This document shows, piece after piece, positions 8,021-14,929 of a stretch of DNA of 22,469 nt. The stretch's first letter is position 1, and each line of letters opens with the position of its first letter. The position numbers and the translations under genes are program-made. Below the pieces are notes generated by a model. It saw nothing but the letters and a program-made list of their open reading frames with translations, searched no databases and was not told where the DNA came from. The DNA lies in assembly GCA_029883255.1 (NCBI GenBank), contig JAOUJL010000010.1, forward strand, positions 1-22,469, written 5' to 3'. The DNA comes from Candidatus Bathyarchaeota archaeon (GTDB lineage Archaea > Thermoproteota > Bathyarchaeia > Bathyarchaeales > Bathyarchaeaceae).

Positions 8021-8028
8021 TTTAAATA
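8021..8028 (+). promoter_or_regulatory. TATA box of the membrane winged-helix gene
   Basis: TTTAAATA lies 30 bases before the ATG at 8058. That places the transcription start close to the start codon, giving a leaderless or very short-leader mRNA. Confidence 0.6.
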
Positions 8029-8057
8029 ATACTTAGCGAACGTTTCAATGAAGAGTT

Positions 8058-9017
8058 ATGAAAGCAAAATTCTCTCTTATTCATTTTTTGCTGTTCATTC
8101 TTATAGTTCTGTTTCTTTATCCATCAGTTTCCGCCGAACTTGCATGGTTCACTACGTACAAAATTCATTTGCATGCGGATGGTTCAGTCACATGGGTCAT
8201 TGAACGTAGGGCACTCTTAGAGACGGAAAATGACGTAGTCACCTTTTTTCAGGAGGGCAGTTCTAGTAAGTTTGAGGAATTTAAGGAAAATGTCACCTTA
8301 CTAGTGAATGAGGCTTGGCTTCGAGGAACAGGTAGGAATATGGCTGCTGCAAATTTTAGCATGGATGCCGGCATCTACCATACGGCGGGGGGCGCCTATG
8401 GAGTTATAAAATACTATTTTGATTGGATAGGGTTCGCTGAAGCCAAAGAAGATCGTATTGAGATGGGAGACGTATTCAACGGAGAATATGTCGACCTTCA
8501 CCAGGATGATGTGTTGATTATAGAGTATCCTGTCGGATACGCTATTGCAGCCGAATCGACGACCACGCCGGATATCACTAAAGAACGTGATAGGACTTTG
8601 GTATGGTATGGACCAGAGGATTTTGGAGACCGAGAGCCTAAGGCAACCTTCAAGAAAATGACTTCACATATCATAGAGGTCGCGCAGGAATACTTGCTGG
8701 CGATTGTTGGCACAATTATGCTTGTAGGAATAGGAGCTAGTCTCTGGTTTTTTAGACTTAGAAGAAGAGAAGAGAAAAAGGTTGGTGAGCCACTCGCGAA
8801 GATTGCGATCGAGACAGAAGATGAAGAAGGAAAAATAGTCACGCTACTTAGAACCGCAGGCGGACGCTTGCCTCAGTCAACCGTAACCCAGCAACTTGGG
8901 TTCTCGAAATCAAAAACCAGCAAAATCCTGAGAAATCTAGAAAACAAGGGAATCGTCAGGAGAGAAATGATAGGGAAAAGAAGAAAGATGGTGATACTCG
9001 TAGAACGGCGGAAATAG
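8058..9017 (+). CDS. Membrane-anchored winged-helix protein
   Basis: This 319-residue protein has a signal peptide or first membrane helix (residues 5-26), an extracellular beta-rich domain (about 27-205), one transmembrane helix (about 212-232), a basic stop-transfer RLRRREEKK, and a cytoplasmic winged-helix domain (about 256-319). The last contains the recognition helix region LGFSKSKTSKILRNLENKG and a basic wing. Archaeal proteins of this plan are assumed to sense something outside the cell and control transcription at the membrane, though few have been tested. It is divergent from the PKD surface-protein gene, and the shared region has phased hexamers, so that gene is the first candidate target. 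The architecture is clear; signal and targets are inferred. Confidence 0.8.
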   Translation: MKAKFSLIHFLLFILIVLFLYPSVSAELAWFTTYKIHLHADGSVTWVIERRALLETENDVVTFFQEGSSSKFEEFKENVTLLVNEAWLRGTGRNMAAANFSMDAGIYHTAGGAYGVIKYYFDWIGFAEAKEDRIEMGDVFNGEYVDLHQDDVLIIEYPVGYAIAAESTTTPDITKERDRTLVWYGPEDFGDREPKATFKKMTSHIIEVAQEYLLAIVGTIMLVGIGASLWFFRLRRREEKKVGEPLAKIAIETEDEEGKIVTLLRTAGGRLPQSTVTQQLGFSKSKTSKILRNLENKGIVRREMIGKRRKMVILVERRK

Positions 9018-9081
9018 CTGTAATGAGAGCGAAGCCTCTTTCTGGTCCAACATTCACCCCTTGACAAGGGAAAATCGACGT

Positions 9082-9101
9082 TGTTCACCATATGGTTAAC
9101 A
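9082..9101. repeat. 20-bp near-perfect palindrome between convergent genes
   Basis: TGTTCACC, ATAT, GGTTAACA form a palindrome with one mismatch. It lies between the 3' ends of two convergent genes and 15 bases before a T8 run. It may form part of a plus-strand terminator or be a protein-binding site. Confidence 0.5.
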
Positions 9102-9116
9102 TCATTGAAACAATAA

Positions 9117-9124
9117 TTTTTTTT
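9117..9124 (+). terminator. T8 terminator of the membrane winged-helix gene
   Basis: Eight T bases about 100 bases past the stop at 9017, after the palindrome at 9082-9101, and just before the stop of the convergent gene. Confidence 0.5.
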
Positions 9125-9128
9125 GATT

Positions 9129-9767
9129 TTATTCGAGTTGTTTTGACTTCTTTCTTAAAATAATAGTTATTGCCAAAATAATAATAGCTGCACCTATTAT
9201 TATGATTGACAGTAGAATAATGTTTAGAGGAGGTTCATGTGCTACAACAACTCCACCATCTATTACGTCATAAGCGATCGGTTGAACTGTAGGATTTCCA
9301 AGTTTAACGCCCTGAAGCTGTAAGGAAGACGAGTCCAGCGTTGTCACAGCAAAGGTGATAGCCGCAAACACTCCACTGCCATTTTTTGACGCCTCCGGTT
9401 TCAAAAGGGTGGCAGCAACCCAAATTCGGCCGTATGTAGCATTGAAGTCATCTTTTATCTCTAGTTTGGCAACGAAGATGTTGGTAGAACTTTGCGTGGG
9501 AGTTAAGAAGTGCTCCAAAGGTAGCTCTACGTTAATGCCGTCTAAAATCGTCGTATTATAAAATAGTCTGAATTCATAGCCGTAAAGATTGCTGACATTA
9601 GCAACATTTACGTTAACAGTGAAAGTCTCACCAACATCCTTGACTACAGTGGATTGAGGTTGAATGAAAACTTTGGCAGTGGAATAAGCACATGCAAATG
9701 GACTTACTGTAGCTGTAAGAATCATTAACAAGATTAGAAGTTTCTCAATAACGCATGCGCGAAACAT
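9129..9767 (-). CDS. Membrane-anchored cohesin protein
   Basis: This 212-residue protein has a signal peptide (about residues 1-27), one cohesin-like domain (about 32-172, with VFIQPQSTVVKDVGETF, LYGYEFRLFYN and GVFAAITFAV), a short linker, and a C-terminal transmembrane helix (about 181-205) ending in basic RKKSKQLE. The cohesin would face outside, fixed to the cell membrane, so this is the natural surface anchor for the dockerin proteins at 683-2950 and 5236-6306. The ATG at 9767 was chosen; a TTG at 9773 would add only two residues. The 5' end overlaps the small membrane protein gene upstream by about 23 bases, which suggests cotranscription. No catalytic function is expected. Confidence 0.85.
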   Translation of the reverse strand: MFRACVIEKLLILLMILTATVSPFACAYSTAKVFIQPQSTVVKDVGETFTVNVNVANVSNLYGYEFRLFYNTTILDGINVELPLEHFLTPTQSSTNIFVAKLEIKDDFNATYGRIWVAATLLKPEASKNGSGVFAAITFAVTTLDSSSLQLQGVKLGNPTVQPIAYDVIDGGVVVAHEPPLNIILLSIIIIGAAIIILAITIILRKKSKQLE

Positions 9768-10014
9768 CTTCAAGCTTTGACCCGAAATTTAGATACAAGC
9801 AGTTCTTTTTAAGACTTGCTACCTGATTTTCCTCCATTCGCCCGCGCGAAGCGCCTATGGCCATTATAGCGGTAAAGCACAAGAACACTGAGATTGCAAT
9901 GATCCATGAGCGAAAGCTTTCTAGGGCTGGCCAGAAGAGTCTAACGCAATATAGTGTTGCAACTGTCACGCATGTGAGGAAAATGAGCAGACCGGTTGCC
10001 TGATCCTTAATCAT
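9745..10014 (-). CDS. Small two-helix membrane protein
   Basis: This product of about 89 residues has two predicted membrane helices, roughly residues 8-28 and 36-55, followed by a polar tail. The opening MIKDQATGLLIF resembles small archaeal two-helix membrane proteins of unknown function. That resemblance is from memory of pattern, not a search. The tail after GASRGRMEE looks unlike that family and may be altered. The ATG at 10012-10014 is preceded in frame by GTG at 10017. It overlaps the cohesin gene by 23 bases on the same strand. Confidence 0.5.
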   Translation of the reverse strand: MIKDQATGLLIFLTCVTVATLYCVRLFWPALESFRSWIIAISVFLCFTAIMAIGASRGRMEENQVASLKKNCLYLNFGSKLEDVSRMRY

Positions 10015-10089
10015 CACTCATGTAAGGTAGAGTTCATTATTCACTGAGACGCAAAGCATATCTAAGTAGTATGCAAGATTTCCTTGGTT

Positions 10090-11226
10090 ATGAGCATGGA
10101 CGTTTCTGACGTGAAGATTGGAACGATGAGCGCGTTTCTTCCTCCTTTTGACGAAGGTATACACACGATAAGGGGAATCGAGGAAGCGGGTTATGATTCT
10201 GCATGGTGGCCAGACCATTTGATGGGTTGGGTGCCGGAATCAATCTGGACACCAGACATTGTTGAGTTGGCATCATACCAGGAGAATCCGCATGTGTTCT
10301 TTGAGGCTCTCTGCACATTAGCTGTTGTAGCATGGAATACGAGAAAGATCCTGTTGGGACCAAGCGTTACTGAAGCCTTTCGGAGACATCCAGCTATGCT
10401 CGCCCAGGCTTTTTTGACGCTGGATCACGTATCTAAGGGCAGAGTGATTCTTGGAATCGGAGCAGGAGAAGGGGAAAACGTCATTCCATACGGTATTGAA
10501 TGGGACAAACCAGTAGATAGGCTAGAAGAAGCTATCCAGATAGTCAGGCTACTTTGGGAAAGCGACAAAAAAGTTGATTTCGATGGAAAGTTCTGGAGAA
10601 TGAAGGATGCAGTCCTTGGCTTGGAGCCTTTTGAGAAAGGAAAATATCCCCCAATATGGATTGCGGCCCATGGACCAAGAATGCTCGAAATAACTGGTAG
10701 ACTAGGAGATGGATGGTTGCCAGCGACACCAGACATCGATTTTTACAAGAACGGCCTTAGGACGATAAGGGAATCTGCAAAAAAGGCAGGTCGAAATTCA
10801 GACGACATAACTCCTGCTCTCTGGACTTATACAGTCTTGGATGAGGACCACAACGAATGCCTCAGGATGTTGGATACACCACTAGCGAAAAACTACATGT
10901 TGACTTTGCCCAATGAGATTTTCGAACGCTATGGCGTTCACCACCCTTTGGGCGAAAACTTTTACGGACTCCTAGACTATATTCCAACTAGGTACGATCG
11001 AAAAACGATGCTAGATGTGTTAGAAAAGGTTCCTAGACAGATCTGCGAAGACTACTACCTGTATGGTACTCCGGACGAAATAATAGGCCAAATAGAGAAG
11101 TTTGCAGAAGTCGGCTTGAAACACATTGTCTTGTGCAATATGACTTTCTTCTTCGACGCTAGTAAGTTTCTGAGCTCATTTGATGGCATGAAAAAAGTTT
11201 TGGGATATTTCAAGAGCTATACCTAA
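10090..11226 (+). CDS. LLM-class (Mer-like) flavin/F420-dependent oxidoreductase
   Basis: This cytoplasmic enzyme of about 378 residues has the luciferase-like TIM-barrel pattern. It opens with a strand and helix giving IEEAGYDSAWWPDHLMGW, then LLGPSVTEAFRRHPAMLAQAFLTLDHVSKGR and the loop LGIGAGEGEN, and has PPIWIAAHGPRMLEITGRLGDGWLP in the middle. These are typical of F420-dependent reductases related to methylenetetrahydromethanopterin reductase and phthiodiolone ketoreductase-like proteins. The C-terminus carries the usual GTPDEIIGQIEKFAEVGLKHIV. The substrate cannot be told from sequence, and I do not claim it is Mer itself. Starts are ambiguous: TTG 10084, ATG 10090 or ATG 10096, with no ribosome site seen. 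Length is normal for the family. The gene appears to stand alone. Confidence 0.88.
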   Translation: MSMDVSDVKIGTMSAFLPPFDEGIHTIRGIEEAGYDSAWWPDHLMGWVPESIWTPDIVELASYQENPHVFFEALCTLAVVAWNTRKILLGPSVTEAFRRHPAMLAQAFLTLDHVSKGRVILGIGAGEGENVIPYGIEWDKPVDRLEEAIQIVRLLWESDKKVDFDGKFWRMKDAVLGLEPFEKGKYPPIWIAAHGPRMLEITGRLGDGWLPATPDIDFYKNGLRTIRESAKKAGRNSDDITPALWTYTVLDEDHNECLRMLDTPLAKNYMLTLPNEIFERYGVHHPLGENFYGLLDYIPTRYDRKTMLDVLEKVPRQICEDYYLYGTPDEIIGQIEKFAEVGLKHIVLCNMTFFFDASKFLSSFDGMKKVLGYFKSYT

Positions 11227-11248
11227 TTTCTAGACTTATGTCGTGCGC

Positions 11249-12090
11249 ACAGTTACAGCAAGTGCAGTTTCTGAATCTGTTGTTTTTGTTTGTGACCTTT
11301 TTGATTCTGTTGAGTAAAATCCCTCACGAAAGACTGAAACCCCTCACGAAAGCCCACCTTCTTCTGAACCATCTTCACTGGTTTAGGAACAGTGAGTTTA
11401 GCACGAACTTTGATAAGAACCTATGACAGTAACTATGAGTCCAGCGATATCGCTCTTTCCACATCTTACGAAGACAAATATACGCAGTATGATACGAATC
11501 CATATACAGGACTGGCTTGGACTTGGAATGAAATAGATTCCCTTCAGGCTGGAGCTTCAGGACAAAAATCGGGCAACGTAGCTACAAGCATGACTGCTGT
11601 ATGGGTGGTTGTGAACTATTCGCCACCTGGAAGCAATGAACTCGACGTAAATGGAACGTTCTCTATAGACGTATCCACATATCTATTGGCTTACATCCAG
11701 TCTATTGAGATACAATTAAGATACAGGGCTAACGACACTTTTGAGAAATGGTATCTAAAGGCTTACAACTGGACAGCCTCAGACTACAGTGGCTCTGGCT
11801 TAAACGACACTTCAGGACATACCCCAACAACAGGGTGGGACGTATATGCTGTGAATCTAACAGACAAATGGCGTAGCTACGTAAGTGACAGTGGCACCTT
11901 GTACGTGAAACTGCAAGATAGCCAAGCAGATGTCAATTCGACAAATCACCAAAGGTATGATATAAACATATACATCAACTCTGGAGACACAGAATCATAC
12001 ATTCGCAGCGATATAAGCTTGCCAGACAAACCATATCTGGTCAAGGTTGTCACCGAACGAGGAAACATTGCTACACACTCCGAAACATGA
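11249..12090 (+). pseudogene. Decayed archaeal surface-protein gene
   Basis: The open frame 11392-12090 (232 residues from a GTG) begins in the middle of a repeat domain common in archaeal surface proteins, recognised by the pattern NPYTGLAWTWNEIDSLQAG ... AVWVVVNYSP. A second Asn/Thr/Tyr-rich beta domain follows. There is no signal peptide, and only the second half of the first domain remains. Just upstream, 11249-11319 reads TVTASAVSESVVFVCDLFDSVE and then stops, and another frame at about 11322-11385 reads a Pro/Ser/Glu-rich linker. These look like pieces of one longer gene broken by frameshifts and stops. A 12-base direct repeat at 11321 and 11341 (period 20) lies in the broken part. The C-terminal part could still be translated. 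Confidence 0.55.
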
Positions 12091-12316
12091 GACTCTTGAT
12101 TGCTTACCTAGGACACACGCGCGTTTGTTATGGAGGGATGTATCATTGGGATAAGCAGTACAGTTTTCAAAAGGGACCTAGCATTGCGCGCGCTAGTTGT
12201 AAGTAAACAAAACGTAAAAACTTTGCTATATTCAGACTTCACCATGTACACATAATAAGTTGTCTGATTTTGATTGTTTATGTCCGACAGCTTTTTTGCG
12301 CATGCCTTACTCTTTA
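12091..12316. other. Intergenic gap with two CG tracts
   Basis: No gene is seen between the convergent ends. The gap carries alternating CG tracts at 12118-12123 and 12186-12193. Confidence 0.6.
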
Positions 12317-12832
12317 TTAAATTGCTTTGTTGTTTTTTATGTCTTCTCCGAGATATTTGAAGTGTAAAGGCTTCAGTGTGTTTCTTCCTTCGAGACTTAC
12401 CATGACGGTTTCGGCGCTGTCTATTAAGGGCCCAAGGGCGCCGTTGTGTTTTTCCATGAACCTGTCAAAGTCCAAGTAGCTCTTGTGAACAGAAATCATG
12501 AAGCCGTTCGATCCCATTCCTCGACATCCAGCGGCATATATTACGTTAGGCTGCTTCATCATCCATTCAGTTGCTTTCGCATGGTTAGGTCTATGTTGCT
12601 CTTCTGGCCCTAGAGCTTCTTTTGTTTTCACGAATGTGAATGCCATTATCTCATATCCCAGTTTTTCCCATCTGGGGATAGCAGTGTAGCCTTCAATCAA
12701 TTCCTTTTCAAGCGTATTTCTCCTTCTTGTTATAGTCGGTTGAGAACTTCCTATTGCCCTTGCCAATTCTCTGTCGCTTCTTCGAGAGTTGTTCAAAAGC
12801 TGAGAAAGAAGCTTCCAATCAATTTCTTTCAT
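12317..12832 (-). CDS. Lrp/AsnC-family transcription regulator
   Basis: This 171-residue DNA-binding protein has an AsnC-type helix-turn-helix at about residues 3-50, opening EIDWKLLSQLLNNSRRSDRELA and with the recognition segment GSSQPTITRRRNTLEK. An alpha/beta regulatory domain follows (about 55-155) and includes GYEIMAFTFVKTK and a glycine-rich turn in CRGMGSNGF. Effector and targets are unknown. ATG at 12832 is preceded by AGAGGT on the minus strand at 12839-12844. A TATA-like element at about 12871-12877 and an inverted repeat at 12847-12864 around the expected transcription start suggest autoregulation. Confidence 0.88.
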   Translation of the reverse strand: MKEIDWKLLSQLLNNSRRSDRELARAIGSSQPTITRRRNTLEKELIEGYTAIPRWEKLGYEIMAFTFVKTKEALGPEEQHRPNHAKATEWMMKQPNVIYAAGCRGMGSNGFMISVHKSYLDFDRFMEKHNGALGPLIDSAETVMVSLEGRNTLKPLHFKYLGEDIKNNKAI

Positions 12833-12846
12833 GACTTCTACCTCTT

Positions 12847-12864
12847 AATTATCACACAATAATT
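12847..12864 (-). promoter_or_regulatory. Inverted-repeat operator candidate at the Lrp-like gene
   Basis: Arms AATTAT and ATAATT are exact reverse complements around CACACA. The site lies 15 bases before the start codon and just downstream of the TATATA element at 12871, where a bound repressor would block transcription start. Confidence 0.45.
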
Positions 12865-13012
12865 GATTAGTATATATGCATTCTAATTTAATCACTTATG
12901 CCTCACAGCTTTCTAATCAAAGAAACTGCTTCCGATCCTCTTACATGAGGCCGTTTGATTGATAAGAGTAATTTGACTTTATTAGACAATAGAAGATTTC
13001 TCCGTAAATGCT

Positions 13013-13020
13013 ATTTATAA
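13013..13020 (+). promoter_or_regulatory. TATA box of the short cohesin-like gene
   Basis: ATTTATAA lies about 31 bases before the ATG at 13051, giving a short leader. This is one of the clearest archaeal promoters in the window. Confidence 0.6.
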
Positions 13021-13050
13021 ACCCAGATATGAGTATAACAACAGAGAGAA

Positions 13051-13545
13051 ATGAAAAGGAGAATTGTGTTATTAATTTCTGCTTCAGTGCTATTGTTGTC
13101 TATAATAACTGTTGCGGCAACGAGTGAAACGTCAGAATCTAAGCCAAGAGTTTACATTTTCCCTCCCGAAATCATAGGTGGCAGCTTTGCAATTAATGTG
13201 AATATCGCGGGTTTAGAAGCTTCACACAAATTAATAAGCGTTCAGTTACGGCTAGAGTTCAACGTGACCGTGTTATCTCATACCGGGGTTATTGAAGGAG
13301 ATTTCATGAGAAGCTTTGCTCCTCACGGAACATACTCCTTGTTTGTGGCTGAGAATGACTATATATTAGGTTTCATTCAAATACTGCCAGACCCAGAAAC
13401 TGGTAACTTCACAGAGCCCTTCCCAGAGGGAAGTGGAACGTTTGCTGCTTTCTGTTTTGTTGGTTGGTTGGTTGGATTAAATTTTAATCCAACCAACAGG
13501 CCGTTGACCTTGAAAGCAGAACTTGAAACAATCAATGTTGGATGA
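13051..13545 (+). CDS. Short secreted cohesin-like protein, interrupted by palindrome
   Basis: This 164-residue protein has a clear signal peptide (residues 4-23) and a cohesin-like beta-sandwich (about 32-150) with RVYIFPPEIIGGSFAINVNI, SVQLRLEFN and GSGTFAAFCF. After FCF the chain reads VGWLVGLNFNPTN, which is encoded by a palindromic element at 13467-13497. PLTLKAELETINV follows, matching the next cohesin strand. The element thus seems to be inserted in frame inside the domain. The protein then stops early, without the terminal strand found in the other two cohesins, and it has no membrane anchor. It may be a decaying gene or a short secreted module. Promoter and start are good. Confidence 0.7.
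   Translation: MKRRIVLLISASVLLLSIITVAATSETSESKPRVYIFPPEIIGGSFAINVNIAGLEASHKLISVQLRLEFNVTVLSHTGVIEGDFMRSFAPHGTYSLFVAENDYILGFIQILPDPETGNFTEPFPEGSGTFAAFCFVGWLVGLNFNPTNRPLTLKAELETINVG
13467..13497. repeat. 31-bp perfect palindromic element, copy 1 (inside a gene)
   Basis: The 15-base arms (GTTGGTTGGATTAAA and its reverse complement) surround a single T at 13482. An extra GGTTGG precedes the left arm. The element is in frame within the cohesin-like gene, where it encodes GLNFNPTN. A related copy lies at 14625-14649. Confidence 0.85.
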
Positions 13546-13745
13546 TAGATTCTCCAATAGGCGTTGTACAATGAAAGAATACAAGCTAACCACATAGGCA
13601 CACGAATCTCGTCATGATAGTCCATCAATGGAAAAATAACCACGGGCGCTGTGGACAAAATTCCAATTCTATTATTGCACTGTGTAGAAACATACTATTT
13701 AATCAGCACCCGCTAGCTATGCAAAAAAAGAATGAAGATAATGGT

Positions 13746-14516
13746 TTAGTGGATTAGCGATTTGAGTAGTCTTTGCTTGTAGACGATTATAGAAACTGTA
13801 AGAATAACGAATACAAGTAGCATTGGTGTCCATGTGGGAAATTCAGGTATTACCCAAACATTTGACTCGGTAATTCTAGACAGCGCTGACCAGGTTGTTG
13901 TGTACTCTCCTGTTTGATTAATTCCTTCAAAGTAGTCTTCAACAAAGACTCCACTTTCTCTATCCCAGTAGAAGTTCATGGAGTTATAGTAATAGTATTC
14001 TGTTTCATTTATTGTCATTGAATATTCGGATGTCATGTTTATGTGATTTGTATCTCTTACGCTGTCTGGGTATGTTCTGACTATTGTCTCGTTTATCTGC
14101 CATCCGGAATAATCTTCAGAAGTGTATACTGTATCACCTGCGTCAAGATTAGCTGAAATAGCCATGTAAGTCATGTTTCCATCTCCAGTGTCTAAGTCTA
14201 TGTAACCACTCTCAGTTGTCTCAGTACCATTTTTGAAATGGTATATAAATTGAAAGGTTACATTTGTGCCAGAGACGTCTTCAACCGTTGATAACATCCA
14301 CTCTGTCTCATTCCACCCTGCCAACTCCTCCCAATAAGGAGGAGGAAATGTAGCATTTGGATCATTAGAACTCCAATTAACGGTGATGTCACCATACTTA
14401 AACCAGTCACCCGCATCGACACCGACTATTCTTGGTTGGGCTACTACCGATATCACAACCATTACAGACAATAAGAACACCGAAAACAAAGTCAACTGAA
14501 CTATTTTCTTACTCAT
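13746..14516 (-). CDS. Secreted protein with PEF-CTERM-like sorting tail
   Basis: This 256-residue protein has a signal peptide (about residues 4-26), an extracellular domain rich in Asn, Thr and Tyr with many N-glycosylation sequons (about 30-222), and a tripartite C-terminus. The tail consists of the motif IPEFPTW, a transmembrane helix (about 230-247) and the basic end KQRLLKSLIH. PEF-CTERM tails are recognised by archaeosortases that cleave and attach the protein to the surface. No archaeosortase gene is in this window. The extracellular fold is not recognised. ATG at 14516 is preceded by TTATAAAA (minus strand, 14551-14558), 35 bases away. Confidence 0.75.
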   Translation of the reverse strand: MSKKIVQLTLFSVFLLSVMVVISVVAQPRIVGVDAGDWFKYGDITVNWSSNDPNATFPPPYWEELAGWNETEWMLSTVEDVSGTNVTFQFIYHFKNGTETTESGYIDLDTGDGNMTYMAISANLDAGDTVYTSEDYSGWQINETIVRTYPDSVRDTNHINMTSEYSMTINETEYYYYNSMNFYWDRESGVFVEDYFEGINQTGEYTTTWSALSRITESNVWVIPEFPTWTPMLLVFVILTVSIIVYKQRLLKSLIH

Positions 14517-14624
14517 GCTGCATCATTCATTATATCTCTAATACTACCACTTTTATAACTTTTGGAAAAACCTTGGACAAAATCCAAAATGAAGAGATTG
14601 AATAAAGTTTAGCAAGGGTTTGGG

Positions 14625-14649
14625 GTTTGGATTAAATTTTAACCCAACC
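14625..14649. repeat. Palindromic element, copy 2 (intergenic, imperfect)
   Basis: This shares the core GGATTAAATTTTAA and flanking CCAACC units with copy 1 and has 12-base arms with two mismatches around T14637. Tandem CCAA units continue to about 14657. Copy 1 has the tandem units on its left side, copy 2 on its right. Confidence 0.7.
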
Positions 14650-14828
14650 AACCAACCTAGCTTTGGGATGTTACCCCAGAGGCGCATGCTGCGGTTTAGT
14701 CAAAAAAATGCTATAGTTCGGAGGAACCAACCCCTAGTGGAGATATCTCCAGAAGTCCTAACGAATAGTTGGCTTTTATTTATTTTGATATACCATATGA
14801 GGTAAGGATTTTCTTACAAATAAATGTT

Positions 14829-14844
14829 ACTATCTTAGGATAGT
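14829..14844. promoter_or_regulatory. Inverted repeat upstream of the restriction enzyme gene
   Basis: ACTATC and GATAGT flank a TTAG tetramer. The site is 85-100 bases before the TTG start and could be an operator for the enzyme or an RNA hairpin. The partner protein is unknown. Confidence 0.35.
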
Positions 14845-14929
14845 GTTAAGTCTGATGTGATGGATTAGGCTGTTCAGTGTAACGAAACGAGTTACCACCT
14901 TTGGGGTTCTGTAAACTTATTAGCGTGGA

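Larger units (their letters stand above)
14517..14929. other. Divergent region with palindrome copy and small hairpin
   Basis: The region holds the TATA element of the PEF-CTERM-like gene, palindrome copy 2 (14625-14649) and an ACTATC/GATAGT inverted repeat at 14829-14844 upstream of the restriction enzyme gene. The open frame at 14620-14805 reads through the palindrome and is not convincing. Confidence 0.55.

Noticed and set aside
10090..11226. Calling the LLM protein Mer (methylenetetrahydromethanopterin reductase)
   Set aside because: The family is broad, and no other methanopterin-pathway gene is present, so only the superfamily is supported.
14620..14805. 61-residue ORF reading GFGLNFNPTNQP
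   Set aside because: Its start is simply the palindromic element, and the rest has no protein-like pattern or promoter.
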